Assembly (NCBI GenBank): GCA_009760855.2
Contig: WPIO01000001.1
Coordinates: 22,100,501-22,164,500, forward strand
Source: Cristatella mucedo
Lineage: Eukaryota > Bryozoa > Phylactolaemata > Cristatellidae
DNA: 64,000 nucleotides
Direction of reading: 5' to 3'
Shown here: positions 11,670-24,342 of the stretch, piece by piece
How positions within the stretch are numbered: position 1 is the first letter of the stretch
Layout: every line of letters starts with the position of its first letter
Made by a program: the position numbers and the translations under genes
Notes under the pieces: generated by a model
Databases searched by the model: none
What the model was told of the DNA's origin: nothing
The model's input: the letters and a program-made list of their open reading frames with translations, nothing else

Positions 11670-11862
11670 GCGAATTGCAAAGGTATTGTTTGAGCTTAGT
11701 TCTCTTAGGGAGCTATAGAAATGATCTATTAATATCATAATTATTAATATAACCGTAATATACAATAGACAGGAAGTCTTTCCTCAATGCGAAAAATCTC
11801 TGGAAAGAGATTTAATTGTCTTATGGCATCATGAAAATTTCTTAATATTGTTATTATAGTAG
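11670..11862 (+). mobile_element. Two LINE 3' tail fragments
   Basis: Two imperfect plus-strand copies of the LINE family 1 tail motif (..AGAGATTTAATTGTCTTATGG.. and ..GAGCTTAGTTCTCTTAGGGA..) lie at about 11783-11862 and 11670-11735. Each is followed by AT-rich sequence. They are heavily diverged. Confidence 0.45.
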
Positions 11863-12559
11863 ACAAATATGTAGAATAGACAGCGAAAAAACTGTAGTAA
11901 AGGACAACAGAGTCAAGATTTAATGGTCGCCGGTCTGCCGAATTAACATATTCAAGGTCCATCGATACGGACAATTAAACAAACTTAATGGCGATGGTGT
12001 TAAGATTATCAACTGAAGCATGATAATACTTAAACATGGGGACATGTGAAACAGGAAACAAAACCATTCATCTTCAACGTGAAAGAATTCTTGACTTGAA
12101 ATGCTGTGGGAGTTCTTCCCCGCTAGAAGTAATAATTTTATGCAACAATACTGTGCTCAACACAGACGTCGAATGAAACTTAGCAAGGTGATACTCAGTT
12201 TAGGCATTTTTTATATTTTAGACGCCATCGGGTTTCTCAAAATATATTTTCAAAGCTCAACAAAGTGCTTGGGCTATTACTGTGCCGCAGTGACACAGAC
12301 ATAGTCCAATTTTTGTCGAATGCCCAAGTCAGCTCGATCATTTTTTAGTAGGCCAATTCACCTGGCTTATCTGTATTATGTGCCTATGCATGCATCATCC
12401 GGAAGGCCAGTCTCGGGGATCAGCACTCTTTACAGTATCACTCTTTGCGAGAACAGTGAACGTCAGCAAAGTTTCCATTATTCTCGCAGTTGATGACGAT
12501 CCTTCCGACGATGTACCATAGCTCCATCTGTAACTTCGCAAACCTAGCAGGCTATGTAC

Positions 12560-13780
12560 GTGTTATGTAGAAGAGTTTTCCTTAGGGCATTCAAAGCCTA
12601 AGCGGTTTTTAGTAGGCGCACAGTAGCACACTAACAAAGAAAGTTGGAAGATAGCCGAGTCATGAGGACAGTCGAGGAAGTACACGTAGCTTGGAAGTCT
12701 CACGATGGCTATGCATGATTCTCCACAGTTTGCAGCAGGAAAATAGATATTGTTGCGTATGAGTCGTTGCAATAGGCTGCACAGTCTAGGACAGGCATGG
12801 AAAAAGCGGCCGTTGCAAACTGTCTATGAGCATAAGAATGGAACCGCTAATTTAGTGTCCATAGAGGACCTGAGGGCATGAACAGGCTGAAACTGTTCAA
12901 GTAGTTCATCTAGGTATGAAGGAGCCAAGTCATGGCAAGTCTTTTGGATCAGTGTATGAACTTTGTATCCGTTGATCAACTGGGATCAGTCACAGCTCCC
13001 TCAGCAAATGAGACACGTGGCTGAGTTGTCCTATGAGTATCAGTTTGGTTTTTATAGCCCTTTAACTTATGGAAACTGATCGGTATCTAGGATCAACTGT
13101 CTGAAACTTAAGAATTCAGTTTATAAATCACAGCAGCAAATTTCGACGGTGTAAACAAAAAATGCGGCTGATTATTGTCGTCTGAAAAGTGATGGCCGAT
13201 TACATGGGCCCGAATCACTTCTTCCAGAGGTTGAGTATATATAGAGAACGGTAAATTACCGAGGTCGGGACGAACCAGTAACTAACTCCAGAGGTGACGG
13301 GTCTGGTGAATGAGACTTGACCACAATGCGACATGGATTTAATACGATCGGACCAGAATGATTTGAACCACGCTATTGCATCGTCTGGCAGTCTGGTTGA
13401 TGATCTCAACAGTTTATTGGGATTTGTAATCAACAGTTTCGATAGCTGCTGATAGATCCAGCATGGCTAGGGGGCAGTAAAATCTCCGTCATCTTTGCTA
13501 CTTGGATATCGTTGGTTACGTTGTTTCGTGCAGCTTCAGTTGGGTGGTGTCGCTTGATTCACAACAGCAGTTTTTCTGACAATTTATTATTAGGAATGTT
13601 TGCTCAAAGCTGATAAACGACAATATTTTTGATAATTTTTGACAAAATAAGAAAATAGAAAGAGAGCGGTAGTTTGCTAGGAGCTCTGAATCTGATCCAG
13701 GCTTTTTAAGTAGTTGTGTTACGATGGCCGATTTGAAAGGCTTGGCACCAACCCTGTCATCCAGAGAAGTAATAAAATAG
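12560..13780 (-). mobile_element. LINE family 2, degenerate long copy
   Basis: Minus-strand LINE. Its 3' region is on the left (12560-12990). Reverse transcriptase remnants occur at 13215-13433 (DDAIAWFKSFWSDRIKS), with the motif A area at about 13440-13480 and the upstream FKSAIVTQLLKKPGSDSEL segment near 13640-13760. The same blocks appear in the plus-strand copy at 8955-10710. Stops and frameshifts are frequent. Confidence 0.7.
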
Positions 13781-13929
13781 CAGAGTTACCAACAAAAATA
13801 ATACATTCTTATAGAGCCATCAAAGAACTTAATCTCGTTCTACATTTTTATACTTTAGTATTATTTTAACAGACTTATTGCTGGAATAATTGTGCCTGCC
13901 TGAAAGACCAACGAATTTCGTCAGGAGCT

Positions 13930-14025
13930 CTTTTTTCTAGACTTTGCAGCAAATGTAAAGCGCCTAGAGAGAGAGAGAGATTAAGTTCTCTGAGGGTGCT
14001 TGATCAAGTGCATTATTATTATTAT
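13930..14025 (+). mobile_element. LINE family 1, 3' tail fragment
   Basis: A short plus-strand tail (TTTGCAGCAAATGTAAAGCG.. to the ATT repeat) with an expanded GAGAGAGAGA run inside the stem region. It has no coding part. Confidence 0.7.
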
Positions 14026-14464
14026 TAGACTTTATTAAGGTAGCCACTTCGTATGCGGAAATGTCGTAATGCATCTTAAGGAAGGTCAAAGGTTGCGATG
14101 CCAAATTGCTTAGTCGGAGGGGCTCAATGGAGGCCTGATTGCGTGGCAATCCAATTTTATGCCCGAGCTGTCACTGTTGGTTAGCAAATCATTCACTGTC
14201 CGATGAAATTATCATACGTAAGACTGGCAGGATCTCAGTGTTTGAGCGAAAGAAGCTGTAGCTTTTCTCATCTTCGTGCTGTAGACACGGAGGAAGTCTT
14301 TAAAATAGGCTTGATCGCAGTCAGGTGGAAACTTCTGTAAGAGCCATTCAAGCCTCTGCTGGGCTTGGCACATCTGAATTTGTTGGTAAATTTAAGGAAT
14401 CTTCGCGATTCTGTACGCGAAATGTAGAATGTAGAAGGGCACGCTCGTCGGGAGCTCTCCTAAG

Positions 14465-14770
14465 TTTCGTGTTCACTGCATCATTAGTAATAACAGTAAT
14501 AATGCGTTGGGATAGTGCCATCAGAGAACTTGATCTCTTTCTGAGCACTTGACATTTGCTGCAGAAGAAGCAGGATCGAATGGTTAGTAGTAGCATGCAC
14601 ACTGTTAACAAGCATGACATGGTTAGAGGTAACATGCACAGGGTCAGCATGCAAATACGGTTAGTGGCAGCATGCACGGTGTCATCAGGCGTAAGTAGAC
14701 AATGGACGACTCAAATCGACAAACTAAATGCTGTGATAAATAGATTCGTGTTCAGCTTCTTTAGCAAATG
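14465..14770 (-). mobile_element. LINE family 1, 3' UTR fragment
   Basis: Minus-strand copy of the LINE family 1 3' UTR. The tail stem complement (CAGAGAACTTGATCTCTTTC) is at about 14522-14541, and the 3' UTR motifs with GCATGCAAATACGGTTAGTGGCAGCATG follow to the right. It is 5'-truncated near the end of the ORF. Confidence 0.65.
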
Positions 14771-15105
14771 AGGGTATCGAGGCTGTCAGCTGAGTATGAG
14801 CGTAAGTCTTTTGCTGAATTGTTCATGTATAACGAGCTATCAAGATTCGTGACGGCGGTCGGGATTTTTTCCTGAAATTCATGTTTGAGCTTACTTATGA
14901 CCTTCAGCACAGCCCGAGAAGCACTGCCGAAATTTAGATCCAACCTAACGCACGGACGAGTACAGAGAGAGATCTGGCGGTTGGGATCTGCCTCGGTGGA
15001 CGAGAAGCAGCAGCAGCAGAGCGATGCAGAACGTCTGGCGATATGTAGACTCGCTGCATTCGTTTGGGCGGCAATCAGGGGCGACCCGCTGCAGCTCGCC
15101 CTTAC

Positions 15106-15208
15106 CGGCCGTCGGACCGCTGCTTAGGCACTGCCGTTGCTGCCTTCGAGAAGCGCGGCGTCCGGCTTCGCCTGGTGCTCAGTGCAGCTCTCTGCAAAGC
15201 AGACGATT
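15106..15208 (-). pseudogene. Degenerate candidate exon 3 of gene A
   Basis: This lies 194 bp downstream of gene A exon 2. The right splice frame exists: acceptor TGTGCAG before 15208, donor GTAAG after 15106, length 103 bp, entering in phase 1 and leaving in phase 2 as in the paralogues. The end reads PKQRSDG where paralogue F has PKQCSGS. Read from 15208 the frame is open but has no cysteine. An alternative acceptor (TTTGCAG, exon from 15191) gives KSCT, keeping the first thyroglobulin cysteine, but then reaches a stop because about 29 bp are missing. Most likely a decayed thyroglobulin type-1 exon; a newly evolved exon is less likely. Confidence 0.35.
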
Positions 15209-15402
15209 CTGCACAGGGGCGGAGACGGATCGCGACCGACGGATTGCCGCCATGCAGTCGTGCAGGCCGGCGCCGCCTGTCTTGACTCTAACGGTCATGC
15301 TACCCTTCACCGTTGGTAGTCCTCACCGACTCGGGTAATGAGTAATGGGTGCAGAAGCGGCGGCTCAGAGAAGCAGCAGCTGAAAGAGCCACGCCCACTC
15401 AC

Positions 15403-15817
15403 TCTTGGAGCACTTCAGCGTCTTAGCGTCGCAGTATAGTCCCCTGCCGCACTCGGCCGTTGGCGTGACTCCGCTTAAAAACGGCGCCGGGCACGATTGT
15501 CCTTCTCCTTAAACGTCGCGCGTGCGCGCGTGCGCGTGCGATCGCACTGCGTCTCGTCTCGGCGCTCGTCGGTGGGCTGAGAAGCTGAGGAGAAGCGCCG
15601 GCCGAGCCGCGGCCGTCGCCTACCAACCTATTTGGACGACGCAGCTGGGGCAGCAGCCGCAGAAGCCCCCGTTCGCAACGAATCGGCCGTTCCCAGCCGT
15701 GCAGCTGTGCTCGCTAACAAAGCCGCAACGGACTCTGCTGCAAATATCTATAGGGCACACTACTCCGAGCGCCGTCGTTGAGCACAGCAGCAGGACGAAA
15801 ACCTGCATCGCCTCCAT
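15403..15817 (-). CDS. Gene A: secreted IGFBP-N-like protein, exons 1-2
   Basis: Exon 1 is 15817-15628 and exon 2 is 15507-15403, with a 120-bp intron (donor GTTGGT, acceptor TTAAG, phase 1). Exon 1 gives a signal peptide (MEAMQVFVLLLCSTTALG) and the first half of the cysteine-rich domain (CPIDICSRVRC, then GGFCGCCPSC). Exon 2 continues GEGQSC..TAECGRGLYCD and ends K plus a phase-1 donor (GTGAG), so at least one more exon is expected. The ATG at 15817 was chosen because the coding length then equals paralogues B, C and D; the ATG at 15808 is possible. No intact thyroglobulin exon was found downstream, only the degenerate candidate at 15106-15208. The gene is therefore either a truncated copy or a pseudogene. 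The locus is notably GC-rich. No TATA box is evident. Confidence 0.7.
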
Positions 15818-16229
15818 GACTCGCACCCACCAAGGACTGGCTGGACAGCTTCGGTCGAAGGACGACGCGACGAATGAGTCCCAGCGTCCCTTTCTCGCTT
15901 GTACCAATGGGCGGCGTTTTCCTCGAAGACCGAGCTGCTATTTTCGGGCGCGCGTAGGCAATCACTTGGACACTCCGCTCCGCCCAGCACGTGGAGCTTG
16001 GCCAACTATTCGACGATTCGCTGACGGGAGCGAGATCGACAATCGGCATGCGGCATTGATATTCTCTGCCCCGTCGCAGGCTGTGAGTTTTCGCTTTTTG
16101 CCACCGTTGCCACGGGAGACTGCTGGGCGTGGCTCAGCTCCACGACTGAGCTACGCCGCCTGCACGCTGAGCACTGGCTCGCGAAGCGAAGCAAGCGTGG
16201 TCATCCTGCGGCGAAATTCCTCGCGTCCC

Positions 16230-16570
16230 GATAGAGGAATAAGTCGTTTGAAGTTGGTGCCAAACTCTGCATCTAGGCCTGTCCGTCGTGAACGCCGAAA
16301 CTGGTACGTTACATCGCTTTCACCGACGTTAACTGGCTTCTCGTCAAGTGGCCTATCTATTACAAACTTCCGTCACTTATTTAGGTCCTTTAATTCACTT
16401 ACTGCCGGCCTATTTATAGCTGAAACATTTATTAATCGGGTTTCGCCTCGCACTACGGCTCTTCTGGTCAAGCCATTTAACTGTGCATCTAAACAACCTC
16501 GTAACCTTTAGAGACCATGCCTTCAGTTCACATTCTGGCTTAGCCTTAAACTCACTTTCTGTAGTTGGAC
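16230..16570 (+). mobile_element. LINE family 1 C-terminal coding fragment
   Basis: Plus-strand degenerate fragment. It matches the intact copy from the LQLVQNSAARLVCRERRSC zone (here LKLVPNSASRPVRRERRNW) through the region encoding FRSLHSMAPAYL. It lies upstream of gene A in the transcriptional sense and has broken frames. Confidence 0.6.
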
Positions 16571-16819
16571 GCGGCGAAAACAAGTAAGCGACACCACGGA
16601 AACATCGACGGGGCCTTCAACATGTATTGGAGCTCGCAGCGCGACGGCTCACAGCCGTTCTCTACTGCGCCTGCGTTCCCACTGCCCTCATCCCACCCCT
16701 GCCTCTCAGCCTCCACTCATCAATGGCGGCGGGCTGCTGGACCACAGCTACGCTCCGGCCCGTCACGAAGCTACATCCAACGGCTATTTACCGGCGGGTT
16801 CGCATTAATCAATGAATAC

Positions 16820-16985
16820 TAGCTGATTTCACGCCCTCTTTTGTGTAGCGACAGAAGATTCTTAACGGCTGTTACCACTGCTTGCAGCGGCGACGAATAA
16901 TCACCCACCACCGGATTCGAATCCACGACCTCGGGACCAAATTCGTGAAAAGCAACCGCCTTACCTTGCGTGACATAACGGCTAG
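16820..16985 (-). mobile_element. SINE family 1
   Basis: Minus-strand copy with B box GGATTCGAATCC as read on either strand, the body complement TGCTTGCAGCGGCGACGAAT, and the left end AGCTGATTTCACGCCCTCTT. It is more diverged than the copy at 10803-10980. Confidence 0.65.
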
Positions 16986-17239
16986 GAACAATACTGGCTT
17001 ATGTGCTAGTATGCCCAGTATTCGCCTGTCGGTTGTCGTCCTTTACTTGCTTTTGCTCACTGACACTTCACACCAAATTGCCAACTGATTGGATACTTCG
17101 TTTTTCTTGCATGTAAAGTATCTCGAATGAGATTTGTTTCTCGTTGATCGCTATACGCGTGTCTTATTCATTATGTTAAAAGCATCTGCCGGAAAAGACT
17201 AAGGAAAACTCAAGTATAGCATTTCAATAACGGTCCGAG

Positions 17240-17335
17240 TGTCCGCTCAACTATGGGTGCGTCCGACCCAGCTAGTGAGCCGGCCTACTGCAAGGACTTG
17301 AACCCACAATCTGGTGCTTGAAATCTCCGCACCTC
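17240..17335 (-). mobile_element. Possible tRNA-derived SINE remnant
   Basis: The minus strand carries a perfect B-box-like string GGTTCAAGTCC within a segment weakly similar to the SINE family 1 head. The body and tail are not recognisable, so this may be a very old copy or an unrelated tRNA-like sequence. Confidence 0.3.
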
Positions 17336-17339
17336 ACTT

Positions 17340-20300
17340 TCATTATCTTTGTTTGCTACCTTTTTTCATAAATGCTAAGTTAGGTGAGCTTTGAGAGTAA
17401 GGATATCCCGCGAGCTTTTATTCTGCAGTCTCTTCGCGTTGCAGTTGGTTTGTCGTATGCGACGTTTCTTTCTACGCTGAGTGGCTTCCTCCGTCGTTCG
17501 TTACTCTCACAGTTGTCTGCGATTGCTCCGCAAGGTTGAATTCGCCGATTGCCCATCGCCGTCGGGACAAGAAATCGCCGCAGCAATCGCCGAGTTCAGC
17601 GACGCTCTTGCAACGTCGAAGCATTATACGGCCCGGCGGCCGCCAACGCGACCCTCCCTAATGCGCACGCACGAACCGCCACCCCCCCCCCCCGTTGCAG
17701 GAGTCACGCAAGACCGACAGCTCACTACCTTGTCAGGCTTCAGTAGACGTTTATTCGTACTGACACCGCAGCGGGCCGGCACGTGAAAGTGCGCTCGTCG
17801 TTCTAGTTGCAACTGCCCAGTTTCGTCAGGCCGTGACTTGAGCCTCGTCAAACCATCACCGCCATAAATCGCAATAGCCCATTAACCGGCGGACCATAAA
17901 CTGCGGATAGCAAAGCAATTAATTAGCCACATTGCATACATTAGATACATACAATGCATACATCTGCTCACGTTGCTGTTTGCCCATCAACTTCTACGAA
18001 AGACACATTCTTCCACAAAGGTAGGCGGAAACCACAGGTTCTACATGGAAATTCTCCGTCGCAGCTCTTTGGACGCTTTGAAGTCAATACTCCCATGAAG
18101 CTTTCCGAGCTATCGTTGCCTTCAGAAAATGGTTACTCAATGAATCGTATTGCTATTATAAACGTCGACTTCCCGTTGAACCCTGCGATAGTTTAGGAAA
18201 TATATTCGGCACGCGCAGATCCGTTTTTATCGGAATCTTTTCTCTTCAAACAGAGATCTGCTACTTACAAGAAAACTACATTTTGCTTGAGCCGCTGCCT
18301 GAGAGAGAGAGAAAATAAAAGTTAATACCTTACGTTAATCACGGTACGGGCGTATGCTTACCAGGCTAACTTGACCTGGGTCTCGTCCCATAGGTCAATT
18401 TCAGCTCGAGTTGCAGCCCTGGATTCCGCTCGTGCGGCTTGCATTAACGTGGCTTCGCACACGCTTCACTCACGCACGTTCATCCAAACTAAAGAGGTTG
18501 ATTAACGTTATCAAAAGGTTTCCAGCACTTCCCGGTCCGCTGGTCCCTGAGATGCGTGCTATGTAGATATGCTGTGTAGATATGCGTGATATGCTATGGC
18601 AGCTCATGTGCATACGCTGTGCGGTGCATACGCTGCGTGGGCTCCGACTTTGGCCACTGCCAGGGGCTTGCGCTTTGCGACTGTCTCGTGGTGCGGCAGG
18701 TGTTCGGTGATTGGCTGCTAACTTCCGCGTGAGCGAAGATCCTTGCCATTTAGATACGTCGTTGGGATTGCAGACTTGCAGTGCTGAGACCGGCTGCCCC
18801 CCCCGTATTAGCACTATCTTTATTATCTGAACTCTTTAACTTCGAAAACTCCAAAGTATGGCTAGTATAAGTGACTTTGCTTGCTTAATGGAAGTTAGTG
18901 TGTGACCGCCGCGTCACCGTGAGCGCTCGTAGTTTATTTGTCCTATTTAACACGTGCCTGCAGTTAAAAAGTTGTATTCAGAAGAAACCTCCACAACTAG
19001 TCACATTCGATGTGTCTATAATTAGGAACTACTTACCGCAGTAGATGGCTACAGATTTCTTAATCAGGATATGTGAATGCGTCAACTTCTTTATAATTCT
19101 CTTGGGCCTGTATAAATCTTCCAGCTGTCTAGACAACTTTTTAGACTGAAACAACTGCAACTCAGCGCTATTAGGGCTACCGAAAATTTCAGCCTCATAA
19201 ATTTTGGTAATAATTTGGTTGCTTGCGGGGTTAGCTTTTAAATCCGAAAAAATCAGTCACGTGTCTTCTAAATCCAAGAAATTCAGTCCCGCGTCTCCTT
19301 TAATAAAGCAGACGCTACGACTCTCAGTTGAGCAACAAACACATGGCTAACATTTCATTCTGGCCCCAATACCCATCATGGCCCTGGCTCCGCAATACCT
19401 ATCTAGACTGAGCACCAGCCTCGGCATATTCGTGCTCTTATCCCCTCTTACCAGCTACGAGTCGCTAGCATTGAGTCGAGTTTCAGGTTTCACAGGTATT
19501 CGCACCGCGTCAATGATGACCAAAGCCGGTTACGAGCGCTGGGCTTGCGATCTCTGGCCATTAGTGCAGCAGGCACTGAAGCGATGAGTTTTGTATCTCA
19601 CCTATTGACAGATGGTGGCGTTAGATGCGCACGTTGCAAGTTTAAGCAGATGCCATAGGACAGAGAATATGTTCAGACAGCTGGCGGCTACTTAAAGATA
19701 ATACAGGAGGAGTTCAGATCGTAAAGAAGTACCTCACAAATGAGTTCCGAACTGCATACCACGTCAGCCTCGACCACAGCCGCTTAGCTCGAGCCCCTTG
19801 GGCTGGATAAGCCAACGCTGCCTTTATTGCACAGATCGAATACGCATGCGAAGCTGGTAAAAACAGCACTCTTCTCGGAGAGTTGCTCTGTGAAAAGTTC
19901 TTAGCCGAAAACTCTGCGCTCGTAACGTTCCGATAGACGACTACTTGTTCCGCTATGAAGCAGCGAGGTTTAGAACCTCCTGGATTAACTGTCTACGAAT
20001 GGGCGTCATTCGCTATCACTACAGGCGATCACTAAAGCCTCAAATAGACTGACCATATGACTGTAGAAGAGTAGTCTATCGTGCCGAGTGAGGAAGTTGG
20101 AAACAGTTAACGACGTTTTCTTTTATATGTTATTTTTCATTCCACAAGACAAGTTTCACTCCTTGAGCCTAAATTTTAAACGCCCTTGCATGATATAACG
20201 GAACTTCTCTGACCAGACAGCTGAGACCTTTCACGTGAGAAAGTACGCCATCTCCCATCAGAGAGATCAAGATATTGGAATCTGTATCTGCAATATGTCG

Positions 20301-22910
20301 TCTCTGTACTGGCCATTCCCAAATATGGCTAATTCCTTTCCGGAGGGTCAGGGACGGGGAACTTAGGGCCAGACGGTAGTGGGGCTATGGATGTATGAAT
20401 GCGTGGATGCAAGATGAGACACTCTTGCCAGTTCAACATTTGGAAGGGCCAAGCATGCAAAAGTAGCAGTTTATTGAGTAGTCAGTTGGTTCCTCGTTAA
20501 GTTATTAAGTAAATAAACTGCAAGGCTATCTTTTCTCACGTGCAACAGCCAGTAAGCATAGAAAATTATTTAAATTACAAAAGGATTTTTCACACACTAG
20601 TTAATATTCCGCATGAAATTTCATCAAGCGAGCAGCATTTGTTCAGTTTACCTTCAGGAATTCTTTTACTGTTTTCGCGTGTGAAATTAGGCACCCGGAG
20701 CTTGTGTTAGTCCCCGTTGGTACACAGAAGTATGCTTTGTGAGCCTAAATGCCTTATATACCTTAATAGATCACCACAAATATTCTCGCTCATTTTTCGG
20801 CAACTTTTCCACACATAGCATTGCATTTGCCAGATACAAGCTAACTCTTGATGCCACGTCAACCAAATAAGACTATTTATAAGTCTCCTTCTCTGGATTA
20901 ACATTCATTAAAATGCTCATTTAATGTGCCTCTACAGTTACACTTCCATGGATACCATTCTAAAATGTTTTGTCCGACTAGGCCTCACTAATTCAGGTAG
21001 CGGAACAATGCTTGCTGTGTATGTGAACCTGAGGTAACTAGTGTGCCTGGCAGAAAAATGGAAAATTATAATTATCATTTTTGACAATAGAAAATTTTCG
21101 GTGGAAAAGTAGAAATTTATATATTTATCGCAGGCATAAAGGATTGGAAAGATAAAGTTTGAGCATAAGGGGAAATTCAGTTTAATGTTGCTGATATAGC
21201 ACTCCAAGATACAGCCCTAGTTTGACCTTAAACGATGCCAACTAGCGATTAAACTCCTCCATTGGAGAGAGGCAAGAGCCACTGAGCTCCAAATATAAAT
21301 AATATATGGTTTCGGGATCGTGAATACGCCGTGCAGGAGATTAAGTCTGCGAACAGTGGATTTTCTCGACAATACCTCGCAGAAGAATTAGACATTGACT
21401 ACGCTTAGGAATTCATGCATAAATACCAACTTGGATCACCGGCTAACGGCTCGAAAGTCAATCCACTGAATTTAGGGGATCCCTGGTGATATGATCGCAT
21501 CGTAAGTGATTTTCTACGAGTGCTTGAATCATCTTTGTGAAAGAGATCTAACGGGTTAGCTTGGCCTTTTTTAAGATATACGAGTCAATTACTCAAATTC
21601 GAATAGGCCTTTATTACTATTTCAAATATTGTCAAAGCAACTTTCACGTCTGACAGTGACGGCCCGTAAACGCTCAAACGTTTGAGCCAGGATTACACTG
21701 ACACTATTCAAAAGAATGCTGCGATGGTAGTTGCTAAAGAGTTACACAACTCTAATGTCAATGGATCATCAGAACATTCAGATTATTATTACTTATGCTA
21801 TGGATTTGTACAGCTGCATAGAAACTGTAGCCCATTCTGAAATTATTTATCATGTTTTGTATAGACGCGAATAAACGTGGAAACCTCTAACTTCACTTGG
21901 TAAGGTGGGCCTAAGTCTCCCATAAACTAGCTAGTGAGACAATCCTACTGATAGTAATCTTATAGTTTTCCTTTAATCTGAAAAAGCTAACTGGATCGAA
22001 TATGAAAAATAGTGTTAGCTGCTTTTTATTAATTGCATTACCAAACGAACTTAGCCTAATGTTTAGTTCTGGCGGAAAAATCAGGTTTATGTCCTATTAG
22101 TCGGAGCAGGCTAGTAACTCATCACTAATTTCCGTGTGCATGCAAGGACATGGAAAGGTATATTCAAAATTATTTAGGTTAATGTATCTGCTCTTTGCCA
22201 TAGGTTTTAGCATTCGGTGAGCAAGTCAGCTACAACAACTGGCCCACTGACCTATTAGAATTTCAGACAGCTGAATACAGAATGTCTTTGAGCAGCGTGC
22301 TTACAGCCTCGAGCTGTTGGTGACTCACTTGGTTACCAATTTCATAGTGACCCCTAATCTTGCCTTCAGTTGAAGCTCGACGTGGGAGCTCCATTCTTCA
22401 GAAGAATCGAGTCTGTCACGAAATCCTTTGATTAGTTTGTCTCTCCAAGGATCCTAGTTCCTAGCCTGTAATCCTTAACTACAGTATGAGTTCTCCAAGC
22501 CAACTAGCATGACCGTCACAGTGGCCAGCGATGAACGTGTGCGTCACACTTCTAGCACTCGGGCGAGCATTCTACTCGTGGTCTAGCTTTTACATAAATC
22601 ATCGTCATTAACAGGGCAAAGCAGCTGATTGCCTAATTGCCCTTCCTCAAATACTACCGGACTATTATCCCACAGTGTGCCGCAAACTAACAAGCTATAG
22701 TATGAAGGTCAACCTGCAAATCCCTTTGTCACTATTCGAAAGTAACAGGCGCGCGTCCGACTACTGACAAAGTGGATCTCAGAGGTAGTCCCAAATCCTC
22801 CAAAAAGCTAAACAGGACAGAGTAAGCAGCTAGGAGCAGTTTCGTTGCATTGGTTCAGGGCATTCTGGTCGATCATAAGGCTGAATATTCTGAGCAGCTG
22901 GTTCAGGCTC
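17340..22910. other. Long non-coding stretch
   Basis: No gene, and no clear member of the mobile families named here, is visible. The part at 17400-17850 is GC-rich with a run of C (about 17680-17694). Open frames on both strands there are mutually overlapping and domain-free. Confidence 0.35.
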
Positions 22911-22912
22911 TA

Positions 22913-23612
22913 TAATAATAATAATAATGATAATACATTTGTATAGCGCACTCACAGAACTGAATCTCTATCTATTCACTTTATAGATGCTGTATAGAAA
23001 GCATTACCAAATAATTGGTGGTAACATCAGCTAGCAGCAGGCATAGTGCAAGTAGGTTCGTGCATACGACGACCGAAGCACAAAGACCCACCAAATGCTG
23101 TAATAAACATGTGCGTTTCAAGGTTCTTTTTAAATCTCGTCGTGTCAGGGGATATTGTAACGTGCGTCGGTAGTGGCTTTGGGAATATAGGAACCAAAGG
23201 CACGATCTCCAGCGATTTTGAGGTTCGCACGAGCTATGGGTAAACGATTGAAGTCAGAGCAGCGTGTTGTACGATTCTTCACCTGGTGGGGGAGTAGTTC
23301 TGTAAGGTGGGATGAAGCCAAAGAATGAAGAGACCTAAAAGCGAGTGAAAAAACCTTAAGTCGATGCGTTGCTTGACTGGGACCAGATGCAGGTCGGCAA
23401 GAAGTGGTGTGATGTAATACGTCAGTAATACAGACAAGCTTAGCTTCTATGTTTGCATCAGCTATAAGCGTCTTATCGCACAGGCATGAAGACATGCAAG
23501 TGGCGACTTACCGAAGTCAAGACTTAATGTGGCAATGCAATTGAAGCAAGCCCAAATTTGTGTAATATATAGCTGATATTAGGCAGATTTGGTTGAGGAG
23601 CTGATTGGTCAT
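22913..23612 (-). mobile_element. LINE family 1 copy, left arm of an inverted pair
   Basis: Minus-strand copy with its AAT-repeat tail on the left (22915-22935), 3' UTR, and C-terminal reverse transcriptase coding remnants up to the 'SLDDHISSTV' region at about 23580-23612. Frames are broken. Its 5' end faces the 5' end of the plus-strand copy starting about 55 bp further right. Confidence 0.65.
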
Positions 23613-23667
23613 CCAGTAAATGGCACTTCGCAAGATGACGGAAGTTTTGTCATCGATGGTATATGCT

Positions 23668-24342
23668 TACACTCCAGATTACCGGCCTGTGCAATCAGGT
23701 GCTAACAGCTGGTGCAAAACTCTGCAGCTAGGCTTGTTTTTGGGCGTCCCAGCTGCCACATCACACTACTCTTGCCGACCTGCACAGGCTACCAGTCAAG
23801 CAACGCATCGACATCAACATTTTATCACTCACTTTTAGGTCCCTTCGCTCTTTGGCTCCAGCCTACCTATCAGATCTATTGCCCCACCAGGCCGGGCATC
23901 ATACTACCCACTTTTTGGAATCTAACTTTATCTGTGGCTCTTACAAACCTCAAATCCTTTGGAGACCGTACCTATAGTTCGTATGCTCCCAAAGCCTGAA
24001 ACTCATTCCTGACTTCCATCACGGCATCCCCTGACTTGACCACATTTAAAAGAAATTAAAAACGCACCGATTTATCACAGCATTTAGTGGGTCCATGTGA
24101 TTCGTCCTTGATGAGCCTATGGGTGCTGACACTGGGCATGCTGCCACTAACTACACTTGCATGCTGACCCTGTGCAAGTCACCCCTAACCATGTTATTCT
24201 TGTTGTTTATTGAGCATGCTACTACTAGCCATTCAATCATGCTTCCATTCAACCATTCATGCTCTTTGCAGCAAATGTAAAGCGCCTAGAAAAACAGTTC
24301 TATGCGAGCGCTTTACAAAGTGTTATTATTATTATTATGAAG
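23668..24342 (+). mobile_element. LINE family 1 copy, right arm of an inverted pair
   Basis: Plus-strand copy starting near the codons for 'CAIRR' and running through QNSAARLVFGRPSCHITLL, the C-terminus, the 3' UTR with its GCATGCTGACCCTGTGC motif, and the ATT tail at 24322-24338. It is moderately diverged and frameshifted. Confidence 0.75.

Noticed and set aside
12601-12640. GCACAGTAGCA string like the CYCA codons of thyroglobulin repeat 2
   Set aside because: It is part of the LINE family 2 3' region and lacks the rest of the repeat.
15522-16511. 329-codon plus-strand frame over gene A
   Set aside because: Antisense to the well-supported gene A exon 1 and extending into LINE sequence; a GC-rich shadow frame without domain motifs.
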